Shown piece after piece: positions 47,400 through 56,077 of a DNA stretch of 64,000 bases; the first letter of the stretch is position 1; each line of letters starts with the position of its first letter. A program made the translations under genes and the position numbers. Below the pieces are notes generated by a model that worked only from the letters and a program-made list of their open reading frames with translations, searched no databases and was not told where the DNA came from. Source of the stretch: Methylobacterium sp. FF17 (GTDB lineage Bacteria > Pseudomonadota > Alphaproteobacteria > Rhizobiales > Beijerinckiaceae); the NCBI RefSeq assembly GCF_025813715.1, contig NZ_CP107532.1, positions 3,488,001-3,552,000 of the forward strand, in the 5' to 3' direction.

Positions 47400-48166
47400 A
47401 GCCGCACCGCTCCGGTCTCCGGACTGAGCCAAGCGGGCGCGCGCAGCAGGGCGGCGAGGGGCCAGCGCTCGCTCCCGCCGAGGATCACGTCACCGTCGCT
47501 GTCGATCCGCACGGGTACGCCCGGCGGCGTGGGCAGGTGGGCGAGGTAGCGACCCGCGACCGCCTCGAAGCCGTCCTCCGCCCAGACGTCGAAGGCCCGA
47601 ATCAGATTGCGGGCGAAACTCTCGACGAGAAGCGGCCGGATACCGGACGGGAATCCCTCTTCGTCGAGGGCCGTCGAGTCCGGAGTCAGGCCGGGATCGC
47701 CCGCATCCGCCTTCGAAGCGATCAGCATGCAGGAGAAGACCAGCCAGTCCGGCGTATCGACCTCGACGCAATCCTCCGGCCAGATGAGGCGTCCGCCGCC
47801 GAGGCGGGCGCCGTCGAACATCAGCACGTCGGGCCAGATGAAGGTGAGAGGCATCTCGGGAGGGCCATGCGCGCCGACGGCATCGGCGAGGGCCGTCATC
47901 CCCGCGAGGAAGGCCCGCCGCGCGGAGACGAGGGGCTCGTCCGGCGCCAGCACCACCGCGCAGTCGATGACATCCGCCCGTTCCACCAGCACCAGAGTGC
48001 CCGCCGCCTCGGCCCCGTCGCGCCTTGCCAGCGCAACGGCCTCGGCGAAGGCATCGGCGGGCGGCGCGAGCACCAGGCTCGTGAAGGCGGGGGGCAAAGC
48101 CAGGGGCAATGGAAGGGCCTTGGCGGCCGGGTCGGCGGCGATCGCGGTCATGGAAGCGTTCATCAT
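47396..48166 (-). CDS. Biotin/lipoate protein ligase-like protein lacking catalytic motifs
   Basis: The 256-residue protein has the overall pattern of the BirA/LplA fold: an N-terminal helix-strand region, FIWPDVLMFDGARLGGGRLIW where true ligases have KWPNDL...GKKLAG, and a C-terminal extension. The GRGRRGR nucleotide loop is absent and the lysine of the second motif is replaced, so ligase activity is doubtful. It could instead bind a cofactor or partner during FDH maturation. The ATG at 48166 is uncertain (48163 and 48151 are alternatives). It is the first gene of the minus-strand accessory set. Confidence 0.72.
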   Translation of the reverse strand: MMNASMTAIAADPAAKALPLPLALPPAFTSLVLAPPADAFAEAVALARRDGAEAAGTLVLVERADVIDCAVVLAPDEPLVSARRAFLAGMTALADAVGAHGPPEMPLTFIWPDVLMFDGARLGGGRLIWPEDCVEVDTPDWLVFSCMLIASKADAGDPGLTPDSTALDEEGFPSGIRPLLVESFARNLIRAFDVWAEDGFEAVAGRYLAHLPTPPGVPVRIDSDGDVILGGSERWPLAALLRAPAWLSPETGAVRL

Positions 48167-48323
48167 CGTGAGAAGGTCGTGGCCGGCCTGCCAGGGCGCA
48201 GATGCCCGTCGCGAGGCGCCGAGACAAGGACGGCCCGGCGCGGCAAGATCGGCATCGGACCAGGTCCGCGTCGGACGCGGTGCCGCTGCGCCCGTGTGTC
48301 GGATCGCAGTTTCGAACGTTTCG

Positions 48324-48352
48324 AGTATATAAGATACAAAGGATGCTGCGAA
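48324..48352 (-). promoter_or_regulatory. Promoter region of the FDH accessory operon (divergent)
   Basis: An AT-rich island in the gap between divergent genes contains, on the minus strand, TTCGCA-N17-TATACT, a fair promoter for the ligase-like gene with a leader of about 150 bases. The overlapping plus-strand sequence TATATAAG could be the -10 of the polyferredoxin gene, so the two promoters may share control. Confidence 0.5.
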
Positions 48353-48401
48353 GGGCCCACGCGCCTCGCCCCATCCGTCCCCTCCCGCGCAAGGTCTTCT
48401 C

Positions 48402-50441
48402 GTGTCCGACCGTATCGTGTTCGCCTGTTCCTGCGAGAAAACGATGCCGCTCGACGCCGATACCATCGGGCGCGGGTGCGGCGGTGGCGTGAGGACCGCC
48501 GATCAGCTCTGTGGCCGGGAACTCGACCGCTTCCGCGAGGCGCTGGGCACGTCGGCCCCCATCACCGTGTCCTGCACCCTGCAAGCGCCCCTCTTCGACG
48601 AGGTGGCGGCGGAATTCGGTGCCGAGGACCGGGTGGCCTACGCGAAGATCCGCGAAACCGCCGGGTGGTCGTCGGAGGCGGTGAGCGCCGGTCCGAAGAT
48701 CGCGGCCCTGCTTGCCGCGTGCGCCGAGCCGCTGCCGGATGCCGGCACGGTGGCGATCGAGAGCCAGGGCGTGGCCCTGATCTACGGGCGCGACGCCAGC
48801 GCCATCGAGGCGGGCCGGCGTCTCGCCGAGCATCTCGACGTCACGGTCCTGCTGTCCCGGCCCGAAGATGTCGAGCCGCCGCAGCGCGCCGATTTCCCCG
48901 TGGTGAAGGGGACCATCGCGGGGGCGAAGGGACGGCTCGGGGCGTTCGCCCTGCGCATCGACGATTACGCCCTGGCGGCCCCATCGTCCCGCTCGCGCCT
49001 CGAATTCGGGGCCGGACGGAACGGCGCGACCTCCACCTGCGACATCCTCGTGGACCTCACCGGCGGGACGGCGCTGTTTCCAGCTCACGACGTCCGCCTC
49101 GGCTACCTGCGCGCTGACCCGCGCGATCCGGCCGCCGTCGAGCGCGTGATCGGGGAGGCCTCCCACCTCGTCGGCACCTTCGACAAGACGCGCTTCGTGG
49201 ATTTCCACGCCGATCTCTGCGCGCATTCCCGCTCGCGCATCACAGGCTGCACCCGCTGCCTCGAGGTCTGCCCCACCGGCGCGATCGCGCCCGCCGGCGA
49301 TACGGTGGCGATCGATCCCTATATCTGCGCGGGCTGCGGCAACTGCGCCTCGGTCTGCCCCACCGGGGCCGCCGCCTACTCGCTGCCTCCGGCCGATGCG
49401 CTGATGCGGCGCCTGCGCACCCTGATGCTCGCCTACGGCGCGGCGGGCGGCCGCGCGGCCACGATCCTGTTCCATGACGGCGACCACGGCGAACCGCTGA
49501 TCGACGCGCTGGCCCGCCACGGCGACGGCCTGCCCGCGAATGTCCTGCCGGTGCGGGTCAACGAGGTGACGCAACTCGGGCCCGAGACGTTCGCGGCCCT
49601 CTTCGCCTACGGCGCCGTGGGCGTGCGGATCCTCGCTCGCGCCCGGCCGAAGCACGATCTCGAGAGCCTGCGGCGCGTCGTCGAACTCGCCGAGACCCTG
49701 GCGCGCGGCCTCGGCTACGGCGCTCCAACGGGAGCCCCGGTGGTGTCGCTCATCGAGACCGACGATCCGGACGCCCTCGGCGCGGCGCTCGCCGGCTTCG
49801 TGCCCGGAACAGCGGCACCGATGCCGGCCCGCTTCATGCCGGTGGGCGGCAAACGCGAAGTGCTGCGCTTCGCCTTCAACGAGATGCACGAAGCCGCGCC
49901 GCAGCCGACGCCGCGCATCGAGCTCGGTGCCGGAGCCCCCTTCGGCGGCCTGACCTTCCGCACGGAGGATTGCACCCTCTGCCTGTCTTGCGTCGGCGCC
50001 TGCCCGACCAACGCCCTCTCGGACAGCGCGGAACGACCGCTCCTCGGCTTCGAGGAAAGCCTCTGCGTCCAGTGCGGCCTCTGCGCCAACACCTGTCCGG
50101 AGAACGTGATCGACCTGATGCCGGGCGTCGACTTCGAGGCCTGGAAGGCGCCGCGCCGGATCGTCAAGGAGGAGGAGCCCTTCGCCTGCCTCACCTGCGC
50201 CAAGCCCTTCGGGACCCGCAGCACCATCGAGCGCGTGGTCGAGAAACTGCGTGACCGGCACTGGATGTTCTCCGGTGAGGCCGGAGAGGCCCGGGTCCAG
50301 GCCCTGATGATGTGCGAGGATTGCCGGGTCGAGGTGGCGGTGAACCAGGGCTTTGATCCGCATGCGGGCGCCGAGCGCGACAAGCCGCGCACTACGGAGG
50401 ATTACTTCCGCGAGCGCGCGGCACGCGGCGAGGCGAATTAG
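48402..50441 (+). CDS. Multi-cluster 4Fe-4S ferredoxin-type protein of the FDH island
   Basis: The 679-residue protein carries four classic ferredoxin motifs in two pairs: CTRCLEVCPTGA and CAGCGNCASVCPTG (about residues 283-325), and CTLCLSCVGACPTN and CVQCGLCANTCPEN (about 525-570). Extra cysteines lie at the N-terminus (CSCEKT and GCGGG) and C-terminus (CLTCAKPFG and CEDCRV). An Rossmann-like or HdrA-like region around residues 120-170 is possible but unclear. No signal peptide, so it is cytoplasmic. It probably carries electrons in maturation or formate metabolism. The GTG start follows AAGGT. Confidence 0.85.
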   Translation: MSDRIVFACSCEKTMPLDADTIGRGCGGGVRTADQLCGRELDRFREALGTSAPITVSCTLQAPLFDEVAAEFGAEDRVAYAKIRETAGWSSEAVSAGPKIAALLAACAEPLPDAGTVAIESQGVALIYGRDASAIEAGRRLAEHLDVTVLLSRPEDVEPPQRADFPVVKGTIAGAKGRLGAFALRIDDYALAAPSSRSRLEFGAGRNGATSTCDILVDLTGGTALFPAHDVRLGYLRADPRDPAAVERVIGEASHLVGTFDKTRFVDFHADLCAHSRSRITGCTRCLEVCPTGAIAPAGDTVAIDPYICAGCGNCASVCPTGAAAYSLPPADALMRRLRTLMLAYGAAGGRAATILFHDGDHGEPLIDALARHGDGLPANVLPVRVNEVTQLGPETFAALFAYGAVGVRILARARPKHDLESLRRVVELAETLARGLGYGAPTGAPVVSLIETDDPDALGAALAGFVPGTAAPMPARFMPVGGKREVLRFAFNEMHEAAPQPTPRIELGAGAPFGGLTFRTEDCTLCLSCVGACPTNALSDSAERPLLGFEESLCVQCGLCANTCPENVIDLMPGVDFEAWKAPRRIVKEEEPFACLTCAKPFGTRSTIERVVEKLRDRHWMFSGEAGEARVQALMMCEDCRVEVAVNQGFDPHAGAERDKPRTTEDYFRERAARGEAN

Positions 50442-50462
50442 CGTTCGGTGGGCGGCGGCGCG

Positions 50463-50954
50463 ATGTGGCGCAGCATGCGGATGGAGGACCTTGCGCACGT
50501 CGTGCCGCTGGCCGAACGGCTGTTCCCCGACCACCCGGAGGATGCCGAGCGCTTTGCCGAACGCCTCGGGCGCGGCGGCGACCTCTGCCTTACGCTGGCA
50601 AGCTCCGACGGTGCGGTGACCGGATACGCCGTCGCCTATCCTTGGCCGCTCGGCCGTGTTCCGCCCCTGAACCGCCCGCTCGACGCAACCGAGGCGCCCT
50701 GCGGTGCGGTCTACCTGCATGATCTCGGCGTGAGCCCGGAGATGGCCGGTGCCGGCCATGCCGGGGCAGGATTAAGCCTGCTGCGGGAGCGCGCAGGGAG
50801 AGCAGGGTACGCGGCCATCGCCCTCGTGGCGGTGAACGGCTCCGCCGGGTTCTGGCAGGCCCGTGGGTTTCAGGCGCAGCCGATGACCGGGAGCGCGAAC
50901 GCCAAGCTCGCGAGCTACGGGGCGGATGCGCGATACATGGTGCTGATGCTCTGA
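50463..50954 (+). CDS. GNAT family N-acetyltransferase
   Basis: The 163-residue protein has the GNAT order: N-terminal helix (MRMEDLAHVVPLAERLFPDH), beta strands, and the acetyl-CoA region VYLHDLGVSPEMAGAGHAG, with AGAGHAG in place of the canonical Q/RxxGxG/A loop. The final VNGSAGFWQARGFQ matches the usual last helix. The substrate is unknown. It starts 21 bases after the ferredoxin gene; a GTG at 50448 and an ATG at 50475 are alternative starts. Confidence 0.8.
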   Translation: MWRSMRMEDLAHVVPLAERLFPDHPEDAERFAERLGRGGDLCLTLASSDGAVTGYAVAYPWPLGRVPPLNRPLDATEAPCGAVYLHDLGVSPEMAGAGHAGAGLSLLRERAGRAGYAAIALVAVNGSAGFWQARGFQAQPMTGSANAKLASYGADARYMVLML

Positions 50955-50962
50955 CGCAGCGG

Positions 50963-52261
50963 TCAGGGCGTCGCGGTGGCGCGCTCCAGGAAGCGCACCA
51001 GGGCCTCGCGGTCATCGGCGCTGGTGATGGTCTGCTCCGGCATCCGGGTTCCGGGCGTGTAGCGCGCGGGGCCGACCTCGAAGAGCCGCGCGATCGTGCG
51101 CGCGTCCCAGACGATGTCCATGCCTTTCAGGGCGTCCGAGTACCGGTAATCCGAAACCGTGGCGATGCGGCGCCCGATGACGCCGGCGAGTGACGGACCG
51201 GCGCGCGGACTGTCCTCCGGCCGCAGGGCATGACAGGCGACGCAGGCACGGAACACCTCCGCGCCCCGGTCGCCGTGCCAGGCCGCCAGCGGATCGACCG
51301 GCCGCACCATCGCCAGCGGGCCGATGGGTTCCCCGCTGCGCGCGTCCCAGCGCCGGATCAGCCGGTCGCTGCCGCCGGTGAGGAGTTCGCGTCCATCCGG
51401 CCGCCACGCCACCGACCAGACCGGCAGGCCGGGTCCGACCAGGCGATGGAGGATCCGCGCCTGCGCGCGATCGATCACCGCGACCGCGCCCCCGGCCGTG
51501 GCGGCGGCGATCCGCGTACCATCGGGGGATGGCGCAAGGGCGATGACCGGGTTCGGCCCGACATCGATCTCCGCACGAACGGGTCCGTCGGGGCGCATCA
51601 GGCGTACGATCGCGTCGCCGCCCGCCGCCGCGATCTCGCCGTCCGGCAGGACCGCGAGGGCGTTCAGGATCGTGGGCAGGGTCCGGACGACCGGCGCGCC
51701 GTCCCGGTCGTCGGGCAGGGGCCAGATACGAACCGTGGCGTCGTAACCGGCCGTCACGAAACGGCCGTCGGGCAGGAACGCCACGGCGTTGACGTTGCCC
51801 TGGTGACCCTCAAGGACCCGCGCCGGCCCGCCCGCGAGGGGGCGGATGCGCGCCGTGCCGTCCCAAGAGGCCGAGGCGAGCGACAGGCCGTCCGGCGAGA
51901 CCGCGAGGCCGACCACCGGTCCGCCGTGCTCGGAGAACACCCGCTCGGGCTCGGCCTGGCCGGCCCGCCAAAGGGCGATGCGCCCATCCTCCGAGGCTGT
52001 GACGAAGCCGCCATCGGCCAGGGCGGCGACCGCATTGACCGCCCCATCGTGGTAGCGCAGGACGGTGAGGGCAGTGCCGGCCTCGATCGTCCACAGGATC
52101 GCCGCCTGATCGAACCCGCCGGAGACCGCCAGCCCGCCGCCCGGCGCCACGGCCAGGGCGCGTACCGGCCCGCCATGCCCGCGCATCTGCGCCGTGGCCC
52201 CTCCCTGGAAGCCGAGTTGGAGCAGTACGCCGATGATCGGAAGCCATCGCCTCACGGTCAT
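50963..52261 (-). CDS. WD40 repeat protein fused to a c-type cytochrome
   Basis: This 432-residue protein has a signal peptide (LPIIGVLLQLGFQGGATA), about seven WD40-type repeats (residues 35-335, each with GHxGxVxAxA-like starts and a W near the end, such as LEGHQGNVNAVAFLPDGRF), and a C-terminal cytochrome c domain with haem motif CVACH and probable Met ligand in GTRMPEQTI. It should work in the periplasm. AGGGGGA lies six bases before the ATG. It is convergent with the GNAT gene and divergent from the MoeA-like gene. Confidence 0.88.
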   Translation of the reverse strand: MTVRRWLPIIGVLLQLGFQGGATAQMRGHGGPVRALAVAPGGGLAVSGGFDQAAILWTIEAGTALTVLRYHDGAVNAVAALADGGFVTASEDGRIALWRAGQAEPERVFSEHGGPVVGLAVSPDGLSLASASWDGTARIRPLAGGPARVLEGHQGNVNAVAFLPDGRFVTAGYDATVRIWPLPDDRDGAPVVRTLPTILNALAVLPDGEIAAAGGDAIVRLMRPDGPVRAEIDVGPNPVIALAPSPDGTRIAAATAGGAVAVIDRAQARILHRLVGPGLPVWSVAWRPDGRELLTGGSDRLIRRWDARSGEPIGPLAMVRPVDPLAAWHGDRGAEVFRACVACHALRPEDSPRAGPSLAGVIGRRIATVSDYRYSDALKGMDIVWDARTIARLFEVGPARYTPGTRMPEQTITSADDREALVRFLERATATP

Positions 52262-52422
52262 CCGAAATCCCCCTGCCTTCGTTCCGCGCGGGACCATCCC
52301 GGGCGTGCGGGACGCTATCGAATGGAAGGGACGGATGTCTCCGGTCTCGGGGCGAGACCCGGTGACGCGGCAGGCTCGGCCGGTGCTTGATCATCGCCCG
52401 GCGATGGCGCATCGCTGACGGC

Positions 52423-53571
52423 ATGATCGCTTCTGCCGGCCGAGCGGCCGAGACGCATGACCTGTCAGACGACCCGCGGCGCATGGCGTCGGCGGCCCTG
52501 ATGCCCCTGGTGGAGGCCATAGCGCTGCTGACGGGACACATCGCGGTGGTCCCTGCGCGTGCCGTATCCCTCTCGGAAGCAGTTGGCCGGATCGCGGGAC
52601 GCGACATCATCAGCGAACGCGATGAACCCGTTCGGGCGATCGCCCTGCGCGATGGCTGGGCAGTGCGCGCCGACGATGTCCTCGGCGCCTCCCCCGATGC
52701 GCCGATCCTGCTCGCGCACGCGCTGGCCTGGGTCGAGTCGGGCGCAGCCATACCCGAAGGCACGGACGCCGTGGTCCCGCCCGAGGCGCTGGTGGGCCGC
52801 ACCATAATCGCTGATGCGTCGGCCCGAGAGGGCACCCGCAGCACCGGCGAGGAAATCGCTGCCGGCACCTGCCTCGTCCCGGCGGGCCGGCGGATCACCC
52901 CGCTGCATTGTCTCGCGCTGGAAGCCGCAGGGATCTTGGAGGTGCCGGTCCGCGTCCCGTGCGTGCGCCTCGTCGTGACGGGGAGCCACGAGCCGGACAG
53001 CGTCTCGACCCTCATCGCGAACCTTGCGATCTCGGAGGGCGCCGCCATCACGGACAGGGTCGCCGTCGCGGCGACGCCGGAGGCCATCGCGGTAGCCCTA
53101 CGTACCCCTGGGGCGGATGCCACGCTCGTCCTCGGCGGAACCGGCTTCGGGCGCGGCGACCAGAGTGCGGACGGGCTTGCCCGCGCGGGTAGCGTCCATG
53201 CCCACGGGATCGCCCTGAGGCCGGGTGGCACGACCGCGTTCGGAGAGGTCGGCGGCCGGCCTGTCCTGCTGCTGCCGGGGCGGCCGGACGCGGCGCTCTC
53301 GGCCTTCCTGACGCTCGGGCGCCCGCTCCTCGCCGCGCTGGCGGGCGCAACGGCGAGCCTTCCGGCTCGGGCGGCGCTGTCGCGCAAGATCACCTCGACC
53401 ATCGGGCTCAGCGAGATCGTCTTCGCCCGGCGCGAGCAGGACGCCATCCTGCCCCTCGGCGGCGCCGACCTTCCCCTGCATCGCCTGATCGAGGCCGACG
53501 CCGCGATCCTGGTGGCGCCACAGGCGGAGGGATATCCGGCGGGGACGCCTGTCGAGGTCCTGTCCCTGTGA
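52423..53571 (+). CDS. Degenerate MoeA-like molybdopterin-binding protein
   Basis: The 382-residue protein has the overall MoeA plan: N-terminal part with AVGRIAGRDIIS and LRDGWAVRADDVLG, then VPAGRRITPLHCLALEAAGI, a MoaB/Mog-like domain around residues 180-300 and a C-terminal beta domain. Key blocks are altered: DGWAV replaces (V)DGYA, and TGSHEPD replaces the sTGDEL motif. It may bind cofactor without the usual chemistry. The start is unsure (ATG 52423 chosen; another ATG lies at 52483). It overlaps the next gene as GTGA. Confidence 0.75.
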   Translation: MIASAGRAAETHDLSDDPRRMASAALMPLVEAIALLTGHIAVVPARAVSLSEAVGRIAGRDIISERDEPVRAIALRDGWAVRADDVLGASPDAPILLAHALAWVESGAAIPEGTDAVVPPEALVGRTIIADASAREGTRSTGEEIAAGTCLVPAGRRITPLHCLALEAAGILEVPVRVPCVRLVVTGSHEPDSVSTLIANLAISEGAAITDRVAVAATPEAIAVALRTPGADATLVLGGTGFGRGDQSADGLARAGSVHAHGIALRPGGTTAFGEVGGRPVLLLPGRPDAALSAFLTLGRPLLAALAGATASLPARAALSRKITSTIGLSEIVFARREQDAILPLGGADLPLHRLIEADAAILVAPQAEGYPAGTPVEVLSL

Positions 53572-55535
53572 GCGAGACCCGCACCTTCGCCGAGCGGCTG
53601 GCCCAGGCTGCCCGTCAGCAGCAGTTCCTCGATGTCGTCAGCCGCGAGGCGGCCATCGCGCGCTTCCGCACGGCGGTGCCGCACGCGACCCTCGGCCCCG
53701 AGACCATCCCGCTCGACGATGCGCTTGGCCGCGTCCTGGCACGGGACGTCGCCTCGCCGATCGACGTGCCGCCCTTCGACCGCGCCCTGGTCGACGGCTT
53801 CGCCCTGCGCGCCGCCGACGTCGCGGGCGCCAGCGAGGCGGACCCGCGCGCTCTCACGCTCAACCGGGAAATCCTCGCCTGTGGCGTCGCCCCGAACGTG
53901 AGCGTCGCGCCCGGCACCGCCACGCCGATCGCGACGGGCGGGATGATCCCACGCGGGGCAGACGCGGTGGTCATGGTCGAGCAGACCGAATTCGACGCCG
54001 AAGCGATGTCCGTCGATATCGTGCGGGCCGCGCGGCCGGGGCAGTTCATCGGCTATGCGGGCGCCGACATGGCCTTCGGCGAGACGGTTCTGCGCCGGGG
54101 CAGCCCCGTAACCGCCCGCGAGATCGGCATGCTCGCCGCCTGCGGCCTCGACAGCATCGACGTGGTGCGCCGGCCCCGGGTCGCGGTCCTCTCCACCGGC
54201 GACGAGCTCGTGGCGGCGGGCGCGGCGCTGCGGCCGGGAGCGATCTACGATTCCAACGGCCCGATCCTGTCCGCCGCGATCCGCGAAAACGGCGGCGCGG
54301 TCCTGCCGCTGGGCATCGTCCGCGACGACGAGGCCGCCCTGGAAGCGGTACTGCGCGAGGCCATGGCGACGAGCGACCTCGTCGTTCTATCGGGCGGCAC
54401 CTCGAAGGGAGCGGGCGACGTTTCCCACCGCATCCTGCAGCGCCTCGGCGCTCCCGGCATCCTCGTTCATGGCGTGGCGCTGAAGCCCGGCAAGCCCCTC
54501 TGCCTCGCGGTCGCGGACGGCACGCCGATCGTGGTGCTGCCCGGTTTTCCCACCTCGGCGATGTTCACCTTCCACGACATCGTCGTCCCCCTGATCCGCG
54601 CGCTTGCGGGCCTGCCACCCCGGGAGGAGACGAGCGTGACCGCGACTCTGCCCCAGCGCGTGGCCTCGGAGCAGGGACGGACCGAGTTCGTCATGGCCTC
54701 GCTGGCCGAAGCGGAGAACGGCCTCGTCGCGCTCCCGCTCGCCAAGGGTTCGGGATCGGTCACCGCCTTCTCGCAGGCCGACGGCTTCTTTGCCGTTCCG
54801 GCCGAGCGTTCCGGGCTGGAGGCCGGCGAGGCGGTGTCCGTCACCCGTCTCGGGGCCGGCCTGCGCCCGCCCGATCTGACCATCATCGGGAGCCACTGCG
54901 TCGGCCTCGACCGCGTCGTCGGCCGCCTCGCCGAGCGCGGGTTTCGCGCCCGGACCCTCTGGGTCGGCTCCGCCGGCGGGTTGGCCGCCCTGGGACGGGG
55001 AGAATGCGATCTCGCCGCGATGCACCTCCTCGATCCCGAGACGAACACCTACAATCGGCCGTTCCTGGCGCCGGACATGCTCCTCGCACCGGGCTGGGGT
55101 CGCCTGCAGGGTCTCGTCTACCGGCCGCGCGATCCGCGCTTCGAGGGGCGGGATCTCGCCGAGGCGGTGGCCGAGGCACTGGCGGACCCGGATACCGTCA
55201 TGGTCAACCGCAACGCCGGCTCGGGAACCCGGGCCCTGGTGGATGGCCTGCTGAAGGGCGATCGGCCGCCCGGTTTCTTCAACCAGCCGCGATCGCACAA
55301 CGCCGTCGCGGCTGCCGTCGCACAGGGACGGGCGGATTGGGGAGTGGCCATCGCCACGGTCGCGCGAGCCTACGGGCTCGGCTTCCTGGCTCTCACGGAC
55401 GAGCGCTACGACCTCGCCTATCAGGCGGCGCACCGCGACCGCCCGGCGCTCCGCGCCTTCCTCGGCCTCTTGGACGAGCCCGAAACCCGCCGCGACCTCG
55501 CGGAAGCCGGGTTCACGCCGGGAGAGGCCACATGA
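53568..55535 (+). CDS. MoeA fused to a periplasmic-binding-protein-like domain
   Basis: The 655-residue protein has a MoeA part (about residues 1-435), with PPFDRALVDGFALRA, TGGMIPRGADAVVMVEQTEF, LSTGDELV and LSGGTSKGAGDVSHR. A PBP-like domain follows (about 440-655), resembling molybdate-binding or LysR effector domains (LTIIGSHCVGLDRV, MVNRNAGSGTRALVDGLL). MoeA inserts the metal into adenylylated molybdopterin; the extra domain could sense molybdate, tungstate or cofactor. The GTG start overlaps the preceding stop, and the mobB ATG overlaps its own stop. Confidence 0.88.
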   Translation: MSETRTFAERLAQAARQQQFLDVVSREAAIARFRTAVPHATLGPETIPLDDALGRVLARDVASPIDVPPFDRALVDGFALRAADVAGASEADPRALTLNREILACGVAPNVSVAPGTATPIATGGMIPRGADAVVMVEQTEFDAEAMSVDIVRAARPGQFIGYAGADMAFGETVLRRGSPVTAREIGMLAACGLDSIDVVRRPRVAVLSTGDELVAAGAALRPGAIYDSNGPILSAAIRENGGAVLPLGIVRDDEAALEAVLREAMATSDLVVLSGGTSKGAGDVSHRILQRLGAPGILVHGVALKPGKPLCLAVADGTPIVVLPGFPTSAMFTFHDIVVPLIRALAGLPPREETSVTATLPQRVASEQGRTEFVMASLAEAENGLVALPLAKGSGSVTAFSQADGFFAVPAERSGLEAGEAVSVTRLGAGLRPPDLTIIGSHCVGLDRVVGRLAERGFRARTLWVGSAGGLAALGRGECDLAAMHLLDPETNTYNRPFLAPDMLLAPGWGRLQGLVYRPRDPRFEGRDLAEAVAEALADPDTVMVNRNAGSGTRALVDGLLKGDRPPGFFNQPRSHNAVAAAVAQGRADWGVAIATVARAYGLGFLALTDERYDLAYQAAHRDRPALRAFLGLLDEPETRRDLAEAGFTPGEAT

Positions 55536-56077
55536 ACCCGGCGCGCGTCATCGGCCTTGCCGGGTGGAGCGGGGCGGGCAAGACCACGCTGCTGGCGCGC
55601 CTGATCCCGGTGCTGGTGGCGCGCGGACTGCGCGTCGCCACGATCAAGCACGCCCATCACGCCTTCGACGTGGACCATCCGGGCAAGGACTCGCACGTCC
55701 ACCGGACGGCCGGGGCGTCCGAGGTACTCGTCTCCTCCGCGCGGCGATGGGTTCAGATCCACGAGATCGGCGATGCCCCTGAGGCGACCCTGCCCGATCT
55801 CCTGCGCCGCCTGTCCCCCTGCGACCTCGTGGTGGTGGAGGGCTTCAAGCGGGACGCGCACGCCAAGCTCGAGGTGTACCGGGCCGCCAACGGCAAGCCG
55901 CCGCTGCACCCGGGCGATCCCCGCATCGTCGCGGTGGCGAGCGACGAAGCGCAGCCGCAGGCCGGCGTGCCCGTGGTCGATCTCGACGCGGTCGAAGCCA
56001 TCGCCGACTTGGTGCTGACCCTGGCGGAGCCGATGGAGACGGCGCTGGCGCGCCTGGAGGAGCCATGGCCCAGCTGA
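55532..56077 (+). CDS. mobB: Molybdopterin-guanine dinucleotide biosynthesis protein MobB
   Basis: MobB is a GTP-binding helper of MobA in making molybdopterin guanine dinucleotide, the cofactor form used by FdhA. The 181-residue protein has the P-loop GWSGAGKTT (residues 11-19), then KHAHHAFDVDHPGKDSHVHR, VLVSSARRW and the CDLVVVEGFKRDAHAKLEVYR block that are diagnostic. Its ATG overlaps the preceding stop and its end overlaps moeA by 13 bases, so the four genes are translationally coupled. Confidence 0.95.
   Translation: MNPARVIGLAGWSGAGKTTLLARLIPVLVARGLRVATIKHAHHAFDVDHPGKDSHVHRTAGASEVLVSSARRWVQIHEIGDAPEATLPDLLRRLSPCDLVVVEGFKRDAHAKLEVYRAANGKPPLHPGDPRIVAVASDEAQPQAGVPVVDLDAVEAIADLVLTLAEPMETALARLEEPWPS

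Noticed and set aside
48321..48333. CGAGTATATA as a ModE or tungstate-regulator site at the divergent FDH promoter
   Set aside because: It vaguely resembles half of a ModE box but lacks a clear inverted partner and overlaps the likely -10 elements; evidence is too weak.
47490..50759. A 1089-codon minus-strand frame across the polyferredoxin and the ligase-like gene
   Set aside because: The polyferredoxin on the other strand has clear FeS motifs, and this frame shows only low-complexity sequence, so it is a shadow frame.
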